A stretch of 64,000 nucleotides of DNA from Lactococcus petauri (GCF_002154895.1 NZ_MUIZ01000005.1:160710-224709), one strand, 5' to 3'; counted from the stretch's first letter, positions 41,686 through 50,953 are shown. The notes: a model not told the origin generated them from the letters alone. Program-made: numbers and translations.

Positions 41686-43926
41686 TTATTTTACAAACTT
41701 GCTCTTTGCATGATCTACAACTTCACTGTCAATGCTCTCGCCATCTTCAAGAACACCTACAGAGCCATTCATATGTTTGACACGCGCTGATATTTCTTTA
41801 TGACGACCATGAACCATAGGGCGAGCTTGAGGGTTACCTAGGTACCCACATGTTCGTTTTACCACATCACATGTTTGTGGGTTAGCATTGTCACATTGGG
41901 GACATTTAAAGCCACGCTCAGTCGCAGTAAAGTCTCCTTCGAAACCACACTCATAACAATGGTCAATCGGTGCATTTGTTCCCAAATAGCCGATACGATC
42001 ATAAGCAAAGTCCCAAACGGCTTCAAGTGCACGAGGATTTTGTTGAATCATTGGATATTCCGCATAGTGGATAAAACCTCCGTTGGCATAAACGGGATAA
42101 TCTTTTTCAAATTCCAATTTTTCAAATGGAGTTGGATTTTTACGCACATCATAATGGAAGCTGTTCGTATAGTAATCTTTATCGGTGATATCCGCAACAG
42201 AACCAAATTTCTCCTTATCCATACGACAGAAACGGTCTGTCAGACTTTCACTTGGTGTAGAGTAAACAGAGAAATGATAACCGGTTTCTTTACTCCAGTC
42301 TTTACAATCTTGGTTCATACGTTTTACGATTTCCAAAGTAAAGTCTTTTGCTTCCTTGTTATTTTCCCACGTTGGTCCATAGAAACTTGTTGCAACTTCA
42401 TAAAGGCCGATATAGCCAAGGGAAACTGTTGCACGTTCATTTTTATAAAGCTCATCGACTGAATCTTCAGCTTTCAAGCGACCCAAGGCCCCATTCATAA
42501 AGAGTATAGGGGCATTTTTGGGTTGGGCTTCTTTTGTACGGTTAACACGGAAAACCAAAGCATCCTTAGCAATGGCAATGCGTTCATTAAAAATTTCCCA
42601 GAACTTTTCTTTATCGCCTGCCGCTTCAAGTGCAATACGTGGAAGGTTTACCGTTACTACTCCGAGGTTATTACGGCCCGCAGTTACTTCATTGCCCTTT
42701 TCATCTTTCCAACCATGAAGGAAGCTACGGCATCCCATACTTGCTTTAAATGAACCTGTTAACTCGACAATCTTGTCATAAGACAAGATATCTGGATACA
42801 TACGCTTTGTGGCACACTCTAGTGCCAAGTTTTTAATGTCATAGTTTGGCGTACCGACTTCAAGATTCAAACCACGCTTCAAGGTGAAAATTAATTTAGG
42901 GAAAATAGCTGTACGATGCTCTTTTCCTAAACCTCCGATACGGACTTTCAGGATAGCTTTTTGGATTTCACGTGCATACCAGTCTTCTCCTAAACCAAAA
43001 CCAACTGTAACAAAAGGTGTTTGCCCATTTGAAGTAAAAAGCGTATTGATTTCATATTCCAAAGATTGCATCGCATCATAGATATCTTTTTTAGTTTTTG
43101 CTTGAGCATAGGCTTCGCGTTTTTCCGGTTGCTCAATCCACTCTTCCGCATCTTTTAAATGCTTCGCATAGTTTAATTTTGCATAAGGTGCTAAAATTTC
43201 ATCAGCACGGTCAAATGAACAGCCGCCGTATTGTGAGCTAGCTACATTTGCAATAATTTGTGAAGCTTGAGCAGTTGCTGTTTGAATGGACTTAGGTGAA
43301 TCTACTTGAGCATTCCCTAATTTAAAGCCATTTTCAAACATATTTTTAAAGTCAATCAAACAACAATTTGACATCGTTGTGAAGGGAGAATAATCTAAGT
43401 CATGATAATGAATTTCCCCTTTTTGGTGGGCATTCGCTACATGAGGAGGGAGCATCTTTAAACCAATGGCTTTAGAAACAGCACCTGCAGTTAAATCACG
43501 CTGTGTATTGAAAACATCGCTATCCTTGTTGGCATTCTCATTGACAACCGTTTGGTCCTTGTTGATCAATTTTTCGATGGTAAAGTTAATGTCTGTTGCC
43601 TTACTTCTTTCAAGATCACGTTGTGTGCGATAAGTTGTGTAAACTTCCGCCCACTTTGTTTCACCAAGTTCCATCAACAGATGTTCCACAATACTTTGAA
43701 TTTCATAAATCTTAACATTATCCGTAAAACGTGTGAATATTTCGTGCACTACACGATCGCAGATTTCTGCTATACGCTCCTCTGAAGCCGGAGGTAGTAT
43801 TTCATCCCCAGCTTTTTGCAACGCCTCAAAAATTTTGCTGCTGTCAAACTTTACGGAGCGACCATCACGCTTAATCACACTGATTTCTCGATCTGTTACA
43901 ACAGTGCTTTCCTCAACCATTTTCAT
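41686..43926 (-). CDS. nrdD: Anaerobic ribonucleoside-triphosphate reductase NrdD
   Basis: NrdD makes deoxyribonucleotides without oxygen using a glycyl radical. The 746-residue protein has an N-terminal ATP-cone (ISVIKRDGRSVKFDSSKIFE), the zinc-binding CYECGF...CPQC pair near the C-terminus and the glycyl-radical sequence RTCGYLG with the radical glycine at about residue 694. GGGGGAAC lies 9 nt before ATG 43926. Two NrdR boxes upstream point to control by the nucleotide-sensing repressor NrdR. NrdG is encoded downstream after an unrelated permease. Confidence 0.97.
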   Translation of the reverse strand: MKMVEESTVVTDREISVIKRDGRSVKFDSSKIFEALQKAGDEILPPASEERIAEICDRVVHEIFTRFTDNVKIYEIQSIVEHLLMELGETKWAEVYTTYRTQRDLERSKATDINFTIEKLINKDQTVVNENANKDSDVFNTQRDLTAGAVSKAIGLKMLPPHVANAHQKGEIHYHDLDYSPFTTMSNCCLIDFKNMFENGFKLGNAQVDSPKSIQTATAQASQIIANVASSQYGGCSFDRADEILAPYAKLNYAKHLKDAEEWIEQPEKREAYAQAKTKKDIYDAMQSLEYEINTLFTSNGQTPFVTVGFGLGEDWYAREIQKAILKVRIGGLGKEHRTAIFPKLIFTLKRGLNLEVGTPNYDIKNLALECATKRMYPDILSYDKIVELTGSFKASMGCRSFLHGWKDEKGNEVTAGRNNLGVVTVNLPRIALEAAGDKEKFWEIFNERIAIAKDALVFRVNRTKEAQPKNAPILFMNGALGRLKAEDSVDELYKNERATVSLGYIGLYEVATSFYGPTWENNKEAKDFTLEIVKRMNQDCKDWSKETGYHFSVYSTPSESLTDRFCRMDKEKFGSVADITDKDYYTNSFHYDVRKNPTPFEKLEFEKDYPVYANGGFIHYAEYPMIQQNPRALEAVWDFAYDRIGYLGTNAPIDHCYECGFEGDFTATERGFKCPQCDNANPQTCDVVKRTCGYLGNPQARPMVHGRHKEISARVKHMNGSVGVLEDGESIDSEVVDHAKSKFVK

Positions 43927-43990
43927 TGTTTCGTTCCCCCATTTTTTAATTCCTTGTGCTTCTATTCTATCAAATAAATTTTTCTTTTTC

Positions 43991-44005
43991 CACTATATCT
44001 AGTAT
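43991..44005. promoter_or_regulatory. NrdR box, promoter-proximal
   Basis: CACTATATCTAGTAT resembles the NrdR box (ACnCnATATnnnGnGT-like palindrome). Read on the minus strand it overlaps the candidate -10 TATAGT of nrdD. Confidence 0.7.
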
Positions 44006-44031
44006 CATTTTTTATGAAAACAAAAGAAAGC

Positions 44032-44047
44032 ACACTATATATAGTGT
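44032..44047. promoter_or_regulatory. NrdR box, distal, perfect palindrome
   Basis: ACACTATATATAGTGT is a perfect palindrome matching the NrdR box consensus. Its centre is about 41-42 bp (four helical turns) from that of the first box. Confidence 0.88.
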
Positions 44048-44063
44048 TGAGGCCAAAAATAAA

Positions 44064-44086
44064 AAAAGAGCTATTTTTGCTCTTTT
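44064..44086 (-). terminator. Terminator of the isochorismatase-like gene
   Basis: AAAGAGC and GCTCTTT pair around AAAAAT/TATTTT with flanking A and T runs. Confidence 0.8.
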
Positions 44087-44598
44087 TAGTCATTAATCAC
44101 ATTAATTTGACAAGATTTCATTGTTTCTAAAGCTGCACGATGACTTTCTGGAGTTACACCCGCACAACATGAGGCATCAACAGTAATTTTTACTTCTGGA
44201 GCAAATGACTTAATCAATAAAGCATTTGAAACCACACATATATCCGTACAGATACCAATGAGTTCCACTTGCTCCACATTCTCATTGCGGATATATTCTG
44301 CAAGCTCTACTGAACCAAAGATATTTTTTTCGAACACACGTTGAAAGCCAACTTGTGCTTCCTTACGTATTTCCCAACCCTGAGTACCTTTTTGACAGTG
44401 AATTACTGGCAAGTTTTGTCCTTCTTGAGTTGTTAGGTAATCTTCAAAGTGTGTATCTTGTGTAGCCAGTCGTTCACTTTCAGCGTAAGACACCAACTTC
44501 TCAATAACCCTTGGAACAATAGCTTGCGCTTCTTTTGTGCCCAAAGAACCATCTATAAAATCATTTTGAAAGTCAATCAATACCAGTAATTTTTTCAT
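44086..44598 (-). CDS. Isochorismatase-like cysteine hydrolase (nicotinamidase-type)
   Basis: The 170-residue protein has the catalytic triad of this family: D9 in LIDFQNDF, K91 in FEKNIFGS and C121 in GICTDICVVSNAL, plus the HCQKGTQGW segment before the lysine. Such enzymes hydrolyse amides, often nicotinamide to nicotinate in NAD salvage; the exact substrate is uncertain. I start at ATG 44598. A TTG two codons upstream is in frame, but the ATG is 6 nt after TGC-TATAAT, so the mRNA is probably leaderless and cannot include the TTG. Confidence 0.85.
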   Translation of the reverse strand: MKKLLVLIDFQNDFIDGSLGTKEAQAIVPRVIEKLVSYAESERLATQDTHFEDYLTTQEGQNLPVIHCQKGTQGWEIRKEAQVGFQRVFEKNIFGSVELAEYIRNENVEQVELIGICTDICVVSNALLIKSFAPEVKITVDASCCAGVTPESHRAALETMKSCQINVIND

Positions 44599-44604
44599 AA
44601 GCAA

Positions 44605-44613
44605 ATTATAGCA
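44605..44613 (-). promoter_or_regulatory. Extended -10 promoter of a probably leaderless gene (isochorismatase-like)
   Basis: On the minus strand TGC-TATAAT ends 6 nt before ATG 44598. Confidence 0.65.
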
Positions 44614-44672
44614 AATTTACTTTAAAAAGCAAATACTGATAAAAAATAAGCTCTCCTTCCAGCTCCAAAAGA

Positions 44673-44698
44673 AAAACTCCATACTCGGAGTTTTTTTC
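44673..44698 (-). terminator. Terminator of the 44703-46064 permease gene
   Basis: AAAACTCC and GGAGTTTT pair around GAGTAT, followed by T residues on the correct strand. Confidence 0.85.
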
Positions 44699-44702
44699 TA
44701 TA

Positions 44703-46064
44703 TTAACGATGGTACTTCTTGTCTAGATGGTTGTATACAGGAAGACCAATTAAAGTAAAGACAACACCAACCAAGGCTGGAACTTGGTTACTCATATAGT
44801 CTGAACTAATCAAGGTCATGACTAAGATGAAGACACCACCAATGATTGCAATAATTGGAATAACTGGATAAAGTGGTACTTTATATGGACGGACTAATTC
44901 TGGTTCGCGCTTACGTAAGATAAAGACCGTTATGAAAACCATAGTGTAGAAAATCCAAATTACAAAGACCAACATATTTGTTAAGAAGTCAAAAGCATCG
45001 CTTGAAAGCATTGTTACAACTAACATGATTGCTGCAATTGCAACTTGCAGAATACCTGAGTTTACGGGCACGCCGCTCGCTGAGAGCTTTTTAAACGTTC
45101 TCCAGAAAGGGAAAGATTTCTCTGTTGCCAAAGCGTATGATGCACGCATTCCTGTCATTGAATAACCATTAATTGTACCGTAAACAGAAATTAAGATACC
45201 AATTGTGACAAGTTTACCTCCCATACCACCAAAAATTGTATTGGCAACAATAGCAGGGAGATTCGGATCATTTTCCATCAAGGTTGGAATACCTAAAGTA
45301 CGAATATAAGCTGCATTGATAAAGACATATACAAACATGATAGCAACAATACCAAGAATAATCGCACGAGGCAAATGTTTAGCAGGGTTTTTCATTTCAC
45401 CGGCAATATTACCAGCATAAATCCAACCGTCATAGGCAAACATAGTTGCTAAAAGACCTGAACCAATTGCAGACGCCAAGGATAGATTTTCTCCTGCTGT
45501 AATAGGAAGCAATTGGAAATCAACACCACCAGGACGAAGTAACCCAACAACAACAATCAAGGCAATCGGAATTAACTTAATCACTGTTGTAACGGACTGA
45601 AGGCCTCCCGCAGCTTTAGAACTAATGAAGTTAATTAAGGTAACTGTAATTGCTGCAATTACACCGACTATTGCAGTGTTAGCTGCGCTCACATTCATCC
45701 CAAACAAATTTAAAAATTGTGTACCAAATACAACAGAGAGTGCTGCAATATTTGCAGGGAAGTAGATAATAGACTGTGCCCAACCTAAGAGAAATGACCA
45801 ACGTTTACCAAAACCACGTTGAATATAGCGAATCATCCCACCTGTTTCAGGGATAGCAGCAGCAAGTTCTGCAGCAGTTAATCCCCCACAAATTGAAATG
45901 ATACCACCAAGTATCCAAACCAATATGTGCAATCCTGGTTGGCCTGTGAGTTCCGCAACTCGTCCGGCCTTGAAGAATACACCTGCACCAATAACCGTAC
46001 CCATTACTGTTGTAAGGGCAGGGAAGAAACCAAGCGTTCGCTTCATTTCATTTTTTTGTTCCAT
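44703..46064 (-). CDS. APC family amino-acid permease, SteT-like (paralogue)
   Basis: The 453-residue protein has 12 hydrophobic segments with GTVIGAGVFFKAGR and PETGGMIRYIQRGFG, and is a paralogue of the permease at 30587-31942. The location immediately after the threonine-catabolic genes tdh and kbl, on the same strand, suggests a serine/threonine or related substrate, which agrees with similarity to the Ser/Thr exchanger SteT. GAGGAG precedes the ATG. Its leader contains two strong hairpins that could control readthrough. Confidence 0.87.
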   Translation of the reverse strand: MEQKNEMKRTLGFFPALTTVMGTVIGAGVFFKAGRVAELTGQPGLHILVWILGGIISICGGLTAAELAAAIPETGGMIRYIQRGFGKRWSFLLGWAQSIIYFPANIAALSVVFGTQFLNLFGMNVSAANTAIVGVIAAITVTLINFISSKAAGGLQSVTTVIKLIPIALIVVVGLLRPGGVDFQLLPITAGENLSLASAIGSGLLATMFAYDGWIYAGNIAGEMKNPAKHLPRAIILGIVAIMFVYVFINAAYIRTLGIPTLMENDPNLPAIVANTIFGGMGGKLVTIGILISVYGTINGYSMTGMRASYALATEKSFPFWRTFKKLSASGVPVNSGILQVAIAAIMLVVTMLSSDAFDFLTNMLVFVIWIFYTMVFITVFILRKREPELVRPYKVPLYPVIPIIAIIGGVFILVMTLISSDYMSNQVPALVGVVFTLIGLPVYNHLDKKYHR

Positions 46065-46105
46065 AAGAGCTCCTCTTTCAAAGATAAATTTTTGATAAGA
46101 TTAAT

Positions 46106-46178
46106 AATAACAATGCTGACTCCTAACATCAGCATTAGAGAGTAATCTTGTAACCGATTACTCTCTTATTTTAACATA
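46106..46178 (-). promoter_or_regulatory. Promoter and two-hairpin leader of the permease gene
   Basis: On the minus strand TGT-TAAAAT at about 46178-46170 is followed by AGAGAGTAATC-N8-GATTACTCTCT (11 bp perfect, 46138-46168) and then AATGCTGA-N9-TCAGCATT followed by GTTATTATT (46112-46136), a terminator-like hairpin. The first hairpin includes a cre-like TGTAACCGATTACT. Confidence 0.5.
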
Positions 46179-46211
46179 ATTTTAGATTTTGTGATGGGAT
46201 GAACTTAGTTT

Positions 46212-47165
46212 TTAGCCTTTTAATTTTTCTGTAAGTTTTTCAAGCATTTCTTTCGTCATTGCATCTAAATCATATTTAGGATTGAAGCCCCATTCTTCTT
46301 TGGCACAAGTTGCATCGATAGAGTTTGGCCAGCTGTCTGCAATACCTTGACGGACTGGATCTACATCATAATCCATTGTAAAGTCTGGCATGAATTTTTT
46401 GATTGATGCAGCAATTTCTTCAGGCTCAAAACTCATCGCAGTAATATTAAAAGCGTTACGGTTTACTAATTTGTCTGCAGGGGCATTCATCAAGTCAACA
46501 ATAGCATCGATAGCATCAGGCATGTACATCATATCCATCTTTGTTCCTTCAGCGATAAAGCTTGAGTAATGACCATTTTTAATTGCCTCGTAATAAATAT
46601 CTACAGCATAGTCTGTCGTTCCTCCACCAGGCAATGTTTTATAAGAAATCAAACCTGGGAAACGTACACCACGTGTATCAACACCAAATTTAGTGTAGTA
46701 GTAATCACAAAGCAATTCCATAGAAACTTTAGTCACACCGTACATTGTATTTGGACGTTGAATAGTTACTTGAGGTGTGTTGTCCATTGGAGTGCTTGGT
46801 CCAAAGGCAGCAATAGATGATGGTGAGAAGTATTGGAGGTTAAGTTCACGCGCTGTTTCTAAGGCATTAACCAAGCCACCCATATTCAAATTCCAAGCAA
46901 ATTGTGGTTTTGCTTCTGCAACAGCTGAAAGAAGTGAAGCCAAGTGGATAATTGTATCCACACCATTATCTTTAGCAATTGCCATCATTTTGTCACGGTC
47001 CATGACGTCCAAAATTTCAAAATGGCCGTCAGTCACAACTGGATTACCTTCAACTTCACGTACATCTGTTGCGATAACATTATCAACCCCAAGATCTTTC
47101 CGAAGACGTTCTGTTAATTCTGATCCGATTTGTCCGAGTGCGCCTGTGATGAGTACTTTTTTCAT
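46212..47165 (-). CDS. tdh: L-threonine 3-dehydrogenase (NAD-dependent epimerase/dehydratase type)
   Basis: The 317-residue protein has the N-terminal NAD-binding motif GALGQIGSEL and the YxxxK catalytic pair (MYGVTKVSMELL), with the family-typical FRGLISY-like RFPGLISYKTLPGGGTTDYA segment. Short-chain-type threonine dehydrogenases oxidise threonine to 2-amino-3-oxobutyrate, which Kbl, encoded just upstream, cleaves to glycine and acetyl-CoA. The adjacent kbl makes this assignment firm. Confidence 0.9.
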   Translation of the reverse strand: MKKVLITGALGQIGSELTERLRKDLGVDNVIATDVREVEGNPVVTDGHFEILDVMDRDKMMAIAKDNGVDTIIHLASLLSAVAEAKPQFAWNLNMGGLVNALETARELNLQYFSPSSIAAFGPSTPMDNTPQVTIQRPNTMYGVTKVSMELLCDYYYTKFGVDTRGVRFPGLISYKTLPGGGTTDYAVDIYYEAIKNGHYSSFIAEGTKMDMMYMPDAIDAIVDLMNAPADKLVNRNAFNITAMSFEPEEIAASIKKFMPDFTMDYDVDPVRQGIADSWPNSIDATCAKEEWGFNPKYDLDAMTKEMLEKLTEKLKG

Positions 47166-47231
47166 TATATTTTCTCCAATATATTTGTTGTATACTTACT
47201 TGTAATAGAAAGTTTTTATTGCCCCAAGAAA

Positions 47232-48422
47232 TTAAATCAAGCCGATCTCTTTACCTACTTTGGCAAAAACAGCAACAGCTTCATCTAACATTTCTTTCGT
47301 ATGCGCTGCTGTAGGCATCGCACGTACACGTCCTGTTCCAAGTGGTACAGTTGGGAAGACGATAGGTTTAACATAGACGCCATTTTCAATCAATTTCTTA
47401 GAAAACTCTTGTGTTTTTGCTTCATCTCCAAGAATCACTGGTGTGATTGGTGTTTCAGATACACCTGTATCAAAGCCGGCTTTTTGTAATTCTTCTTTGA
47501 AGTATTTTGCGTTGTCCCAAAGTGTTTCGACATATTCTGGATGATCATGCATTAAGACAAAGGCTTCTTTTGCTGCTGCTGCTGCACCCGGTGTCAATGA
47601 AGTTGAGAAAAGGAAAGGACGTCCTTGTGATTTAAGCCAATCAACCAAAAGTTTTGATCCCGCTACATATCCGCCTACTACACCAATCGCTTTTGAAAGA
47701 GTACCGATTTGGAAGTCAATCTTATCTTGCAAGCCAAAATGTTTTACTGTACCGGCTCCGCCGCCCATAACACCAGAACCATGCGCATCATCAACATAAG
47801 TAATCAAATCATATTTTTCAGCGATTTCAACAATTTCTGGCAATTTAGCAACGTCCCCATCCATTGAGAACACACCGTCTGTGATGTACATTACTTTATT
47901 GTATTCACCAGACTCAGTCGCTTCTTTTGCTTTTGCTTCAAGGTCAGCCATATCTTGATGCTTAACACGGATAATTTTAGCACCTGAGAGACGACATCCG
48001 TCAATAATTGAGGCATGGTTTAGTTCATCTGAAAGAATCGCATCACCTTTTTTCATTACGGCGCTAATCGCTCCCATATTACAATTGAAACCTGATTGAA
48101 ACGCAATCGCGGCTTCTGTGCCTTTAAATTCAGCGATTGTTTTTTCCAATTCAATGTGTATATCTAAAGTGCCGTTGATAGTACGTACTGCACCAGCTCC
48201 AGCTCCATATTTATCTGTTGCATCTTTTGTTGCTTGAATTAATTCAGGACGTGTCGCAAATCCCAAATAGTTATTTGAAGCAAGGTTAATCATCTTGTTG
48301 CCCGCAACTGTAATTTCAGGACCATTAGCGCTATCTAAAACGTCAATTGTGTTGAGCAAACCCTTTTGTTTAAGGTCTCCAAGCCCATTTTCGAGGAACT
48401 GTGTTAAAACTTTTGAAGTCAT
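47232..48422 (-). CDS. kbl: Glycine C-acetyltransferase (2-amino-3-ketobutyrate CoA ligase)
   Basis: The 396-residue PLP enzyme has the oxoamine-synthase core: [36 protein letters not shown] and the PLP-binding lysine in [12 protein letters not shown]. It converts 2-amino-3-oxobutyrate and CoA to glycine and acetyl-CoA. I start at ATG 48422 with GAAGGT upstream; a TTG six codons earlier lies on the ribosome-binding site. A promoter TTGCAG-N17-TAAACT and a near-perfect cre at the transcription start indicate carbon catabolite repression of kbl-tdh. Confidence 0.93.
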   Translation of the reverse strand: MTSKVLTQFLENGLGDLKQKGLLNTIDVLDSANGPEITVAGNKMINLASNNYLGFATRPELIQATKDATDKYGAGAGAVRTINGTLDIHIELEKTIAEFKGTEAAIAFQSGFNCNMGAISAVMKKGDAILSDELNHASIIDGCRLSGAKIIRVKHQDMADLEAKAKEATESGEYNKVMYITDGVFSMDGDVAKLPEIVEIAEKYDLITYVDDAHGSGVMGGGAGTVKHFGLQDKIDFQIGTLSKAIGVVGGYVAGSKLLVDWLKSQGRPFLFSTSLTPGAAAAAKEAFVLMHDHPEYVETLWDNAKYFKEELQKAGFDTGVSETPITPVILGDEAKTQEFSKKLIENGVYVKPIVFPTVPLGTGRVRAMPTAAHTKEMLDEAVAVFAKVGKEIGLI

Positions 48423-48457
48423 TCTATAACCTTCTTTCAATTTTTAGTTACACACTT

Positions 48458-48471
48458 TGTAACCGTTTACA
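48458..48471. promoter_or_regulatory. CcpA cre site at kbl
   Basis: TGTAACCGTTTACA fits the cre consensus at every defined position and covers the predicted transcription start of kbl, a position from which CcpA represses. Confidence 0.85.
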
Positions 48472-48474
48472 GTA

Positions 48475-48503
48475 AGTTTAACACTTTTTTTTTACTCCTG
48501 CAA
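48475..48503 (-). promoter_or_regulatory. Promoter of kbl-tdh
   Basis: On the minus strand TTGCAG (48503-48498) and TGT-TAAACT (-10 at 48480-48475) are spaced by 17 nt. Confidence 0.8.
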
Positions 48504-48608
48504 GGATTTTTTGCACTTTGATTAAACTTTAATTTAAATTACATGTCTTTGTGAATTTCGTGATGTCAGAGTAAATTATCTCACGATTAAAAAAAGACTG
48601 AACTATAC

Positions 48609-48641
48609 AAAAAAAGACTTTGAAATTCAAAGTCTTTTTTT
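48609..48641. terminator. Terminator of the ald-threonine dehydratase operon
   Basis: AAAGACTTTG and CAAAGTCTTT pair around AAATT with long A and T tracts; bidirectional in form. Confidence 0.92.
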
Positions 48642-48648
48642 GTAAGAA

Positions 48649-49656
48649 TTATTGATCGTTGTCATTGGCAATGAGAAAATGATCCACAACATCTTCAATA
48701 CGGGCCAAGTCAACATTCCCTCCTGAAACGATAGAAACAACTTTTTTGCCTTTCACATAATCATCAACTTTACCTGAGAGAATAGCTGCTGTTGCAAGAG
48801 CGCCAGCACCTTCCACCACGATTTTCGTACGTTGAATCAAATCTTTAATGGCTAATTCGATTTCTGCTTCTGTTACAAGAACCATATTATCAACGATTTG
48901 ATTGACTACTTCAAAAGTCAATTCACCTGGATAAGCCACATGACAGCCATCTGCAATCGTTGGTGCTTCATCATGGTGCACTTTCTTACGTTCTCTAAAA
49001 GATGCAGTCATACCATGGCAATTTTCAGCTTGCACACCAATAACTTGGATATTAGGGTTAAAAGATTTCAAGGCAACCGCAACACCTGAAATCAAACCAC
49101 CACCGCCTACTGGCACCAATACTGTGTCAACATCCCACAGATGATCTAAGATTTCTAGACCGATTGTTCCTTGTCCAGCCATTACTTCTGCATCATCATA
49201 TGGAGGAATATACGTAATATTATTTTCCTTAGCATAAGCTTCACAAAAGGCCTTTGAGTCATCAAACTGTTCACCTTCAAGCATTACTTCTGCACCATAG
49301 CCACGTGTGGCATCAACCTTAGCTTGAGGTGCACCTTTTGGCATAACAATAATGCTCTTAATACCGAGAAGTTTTGAAGTTAAAGCCACACCTTGAGCAT
49401 GGTTCCCTGCTGAACACGCAATCACTCCACGATCTTTCTCTTCTTGAGATAATTGAGCAATCTTATTGAAAGCGCCACGGAACTTGAATGAGCCTGTTAA
49501 TTGCATATTTTCAAGTTTCAAGTAAACTTCGCCACCTGTTTTAGCAGTCAAGAACATTGACTGAATCAAGGGTGTTTCACGTGCATATTGTTTAACAGTG
49601 TTTTGAGCTTTTTTAATATCTTTAATTGTAATTGGCAGATTTGCTAAATTTGGCAT
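48649..49656 (-). CDS. tdcB: Threonine ammonia-lyase, catabolic type
   Basis: This PLP enzyme deaminates threonine (and serine) to 2-oxobutyrate. The 335-residue length lacks the C-terminal ACT-like regulatory domain of biosynthetic IlvA, so it fits the short catabolic TdcB/IlvA-like class. The PLP lysine is in GSFKFRGAFNK, the glycine-rich phosphate loop in VPVGGGGLISG. It follows ald by 24 nt in one operon, next to the kbl-tdh operon, forming a Thr/Ser/Ala catabolic block. Confidence 0.88.
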   Translation of the reverse strand: MPNLANLPITIKDIKKAQNTVKQYARETPLIQSMFLTAKTGGEVYLKLENMQLTGSFKFRGAFNKIAQLSQEEKDRGVIACSAGNHAQGVALTSKLLGIKSIIVMPKGAPQAKVDATRGYGAEVMLEGEQFDDSKAFCEAYAKENNITYIPPYDDAEVMAGQGTIGLEILDHLWDVDTVLVPVGGGGLISGVAVALKSFNPNIQVIGVQAENCHGMTASFRERKKVHHDEAPTIADGCHVAYPGELTFEVVNQIVDNMVLVTEAEIELAIKDLIQRTKIVVEGAGALATAAILSGKVDDYVKGKKVVSIVSGGNVDLARIEDVVDHFLIANDNDQ

Positions 49657-49680
49657 AATTCTTTTTCCTTATATTTCTTT

Positions 49681-50775
49681 TTAGAGTTCCGTATAAGTGA
49701 CATCAATTGAATCAGCAAGTGCTTTAGAAACAACTTTTCCTTTATAAACACTCAACCCAGATAAGAGTTCTTTTGATTTCAGCGCCTCATCTAATCCTTT
49801 GACTGAAATATCCTTAAGGAAAGAGATATTGCCCTGAGCCAAAGCAATTGTTGCTGTACGAGGTGTTGCTCCTGGCATATTTGGCACAGCGTAATGAATT
49901 ATGCCGTGTTTGATGAAGACTGGATCCGCATGGTTTGTTGCATGATCGATTGTTTCAACAGTTCCTCCTTGGTCAATAGCGATGTCCACGATAACAGAAC
50001 CTGGTTTCATAGATTTAACCATATATTCTTTGACTAATTTTGGTGGTTTAGCGCCAGGGATTAAGATTGTTGAGATAAAGACATCTGCAAGTTTAATATT
50101 TTCTTCCAATGCTTCTGTTGTTGATTTAACGATTTCAACTGTTTTTCCTGCATAGCGTTCTTTAAGTTGGGCGATACGCGCATCACCAAGTTCAATGATA
50201 ATAACCTTACATCCCAAAGCAACAGCCATATCGGCAGCATTTTCTGCAGCATTACCTCCACCGAAGATAACAACTGTACCAGCCTCGATACCTTCAATAC
50301 CAGGAAGAAGAATTCCTTCCCCTTCATGTTGTTTTTCAAGATAATATTGCCCAATATTAACTGCACGACGTCCCGCAATAGCTGACATTGGTTTAAGCAA
50401 CTCAAGCACACCATTGATTGAGATATTTTCACCGGAAATAGCTGTTACACCGACTTCCATCATTTTTTCCACACAAGCTTTATTGGCTGCCAAGTGTAAG
50501 AATCCCCAAATAATTTGGCCTGGTTTGAAATATTTATATTCAGATTCCATTGGTTCTTTGACTTTAACAATCAGCTCTGCTTCCCAAGCAGTTTCTGTAT
50601 CGACGATTTGTCCTCCAGCCGCTTCATAAAGGTCATTTGTAAAACCACAACCTGCACCAGCATTACTATCGACAAGTACTTCATTACCTGCTTCAACGAG
50701 AATTTTTACGTTTTCTGGAGTCATCCCTACACGCGCTTCACCTTGTTTGGGGTCTTTAATTACACCAATTTTCAT
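49681..50775 (-). CDS. ald: Alanine dehydrogenase
   Basis: The 364-residue protein begins MKIGVIKDPKQGEARVGMTP and has the NAD-binding GGGNAAENAADMAVALG segment and the DIAIDQGG and NMPGATPRTAT motifs of alanine dehydrogenase. It interconverts alanine and pyruvate plus ammonia with NAD. In many relatives the motif is GGGVVG; the alanine variant here is a small departure. I start at ATG 50775 with AAGGAG upstream. A promoter TTGCTA-N17-TATCAT precedes it. Confidence 0.93.
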   Translation of the reverse strand: MKIGVIKDPKQGEARVGMTPENVKILVEAGNEVLVDSNAGAGCGFTNDLYEAAGGQIVDTETAWEAELIVKVKEPMESEYKYFKPGQIIWGFLHLAANKACVEKMMEVGVTAISGENISINGVLELLKPMSAIAGRRAVNIGQYYLEKQHEGEGILLPGIEGIEAGTVVIFGGGNAAENAADMAVALGCKVIIIELGDARIAQLKERYAGKTVEIVKSTTEALEENIKLADVFISTILIPGAKPPKLVKEYMVKSMKPGSVIVDIAIDQGGTVETIDHATNHADPVFIKHGIIHYAVPNMPGATPRTATIALAQGNISFLKDISVKGLDEALKSKELLSGLSVYKGKVVSKALADSIDVTYTEL

Positions 50776-50809
50776 TTTGTTTCTCCTTTGTGAATTCTTT
50801 ATCAATTAA

Positions 50810-50838
50810 ATGATAGCACTTTCATATTCATTTAGCAA
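50810..50838 (-). promoter_or_regulatory. Promoter of ald
   Basis: TTGCTA (50838-50833) and TGC-TATCAT (-10 at 50815-50810) with a 17-nt spacer on the minus strand. Confidence 0.7.
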
Positions 50839-50907
50839 TTATTATTGTGAAATAAAACACTTTTTTAACGTTTTATTATTCTTCCTGTCTATATTCTGTC
50901 AATTATA

Positions 50908-50944
50908 AAAAAAGACACTCAAATCTTACAATTTGAATGTCCTT
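50908..50944 (-). terminator. Terminator of the aldo/keto reductase gene
   Basis: AAGGACATTCAAAT pairs with ATTTGAGTGTCTTT, followed on the minus strand by T residues. Confidence 0.85.
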
Positions 50945-50953
50945 AAATTTATT

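Noticed and set aside
41875..42462. Long plus-strand frame opposite nrdD
   Set aside because: Antisense to a well-identified gene; no start signal and no recognisable domains.
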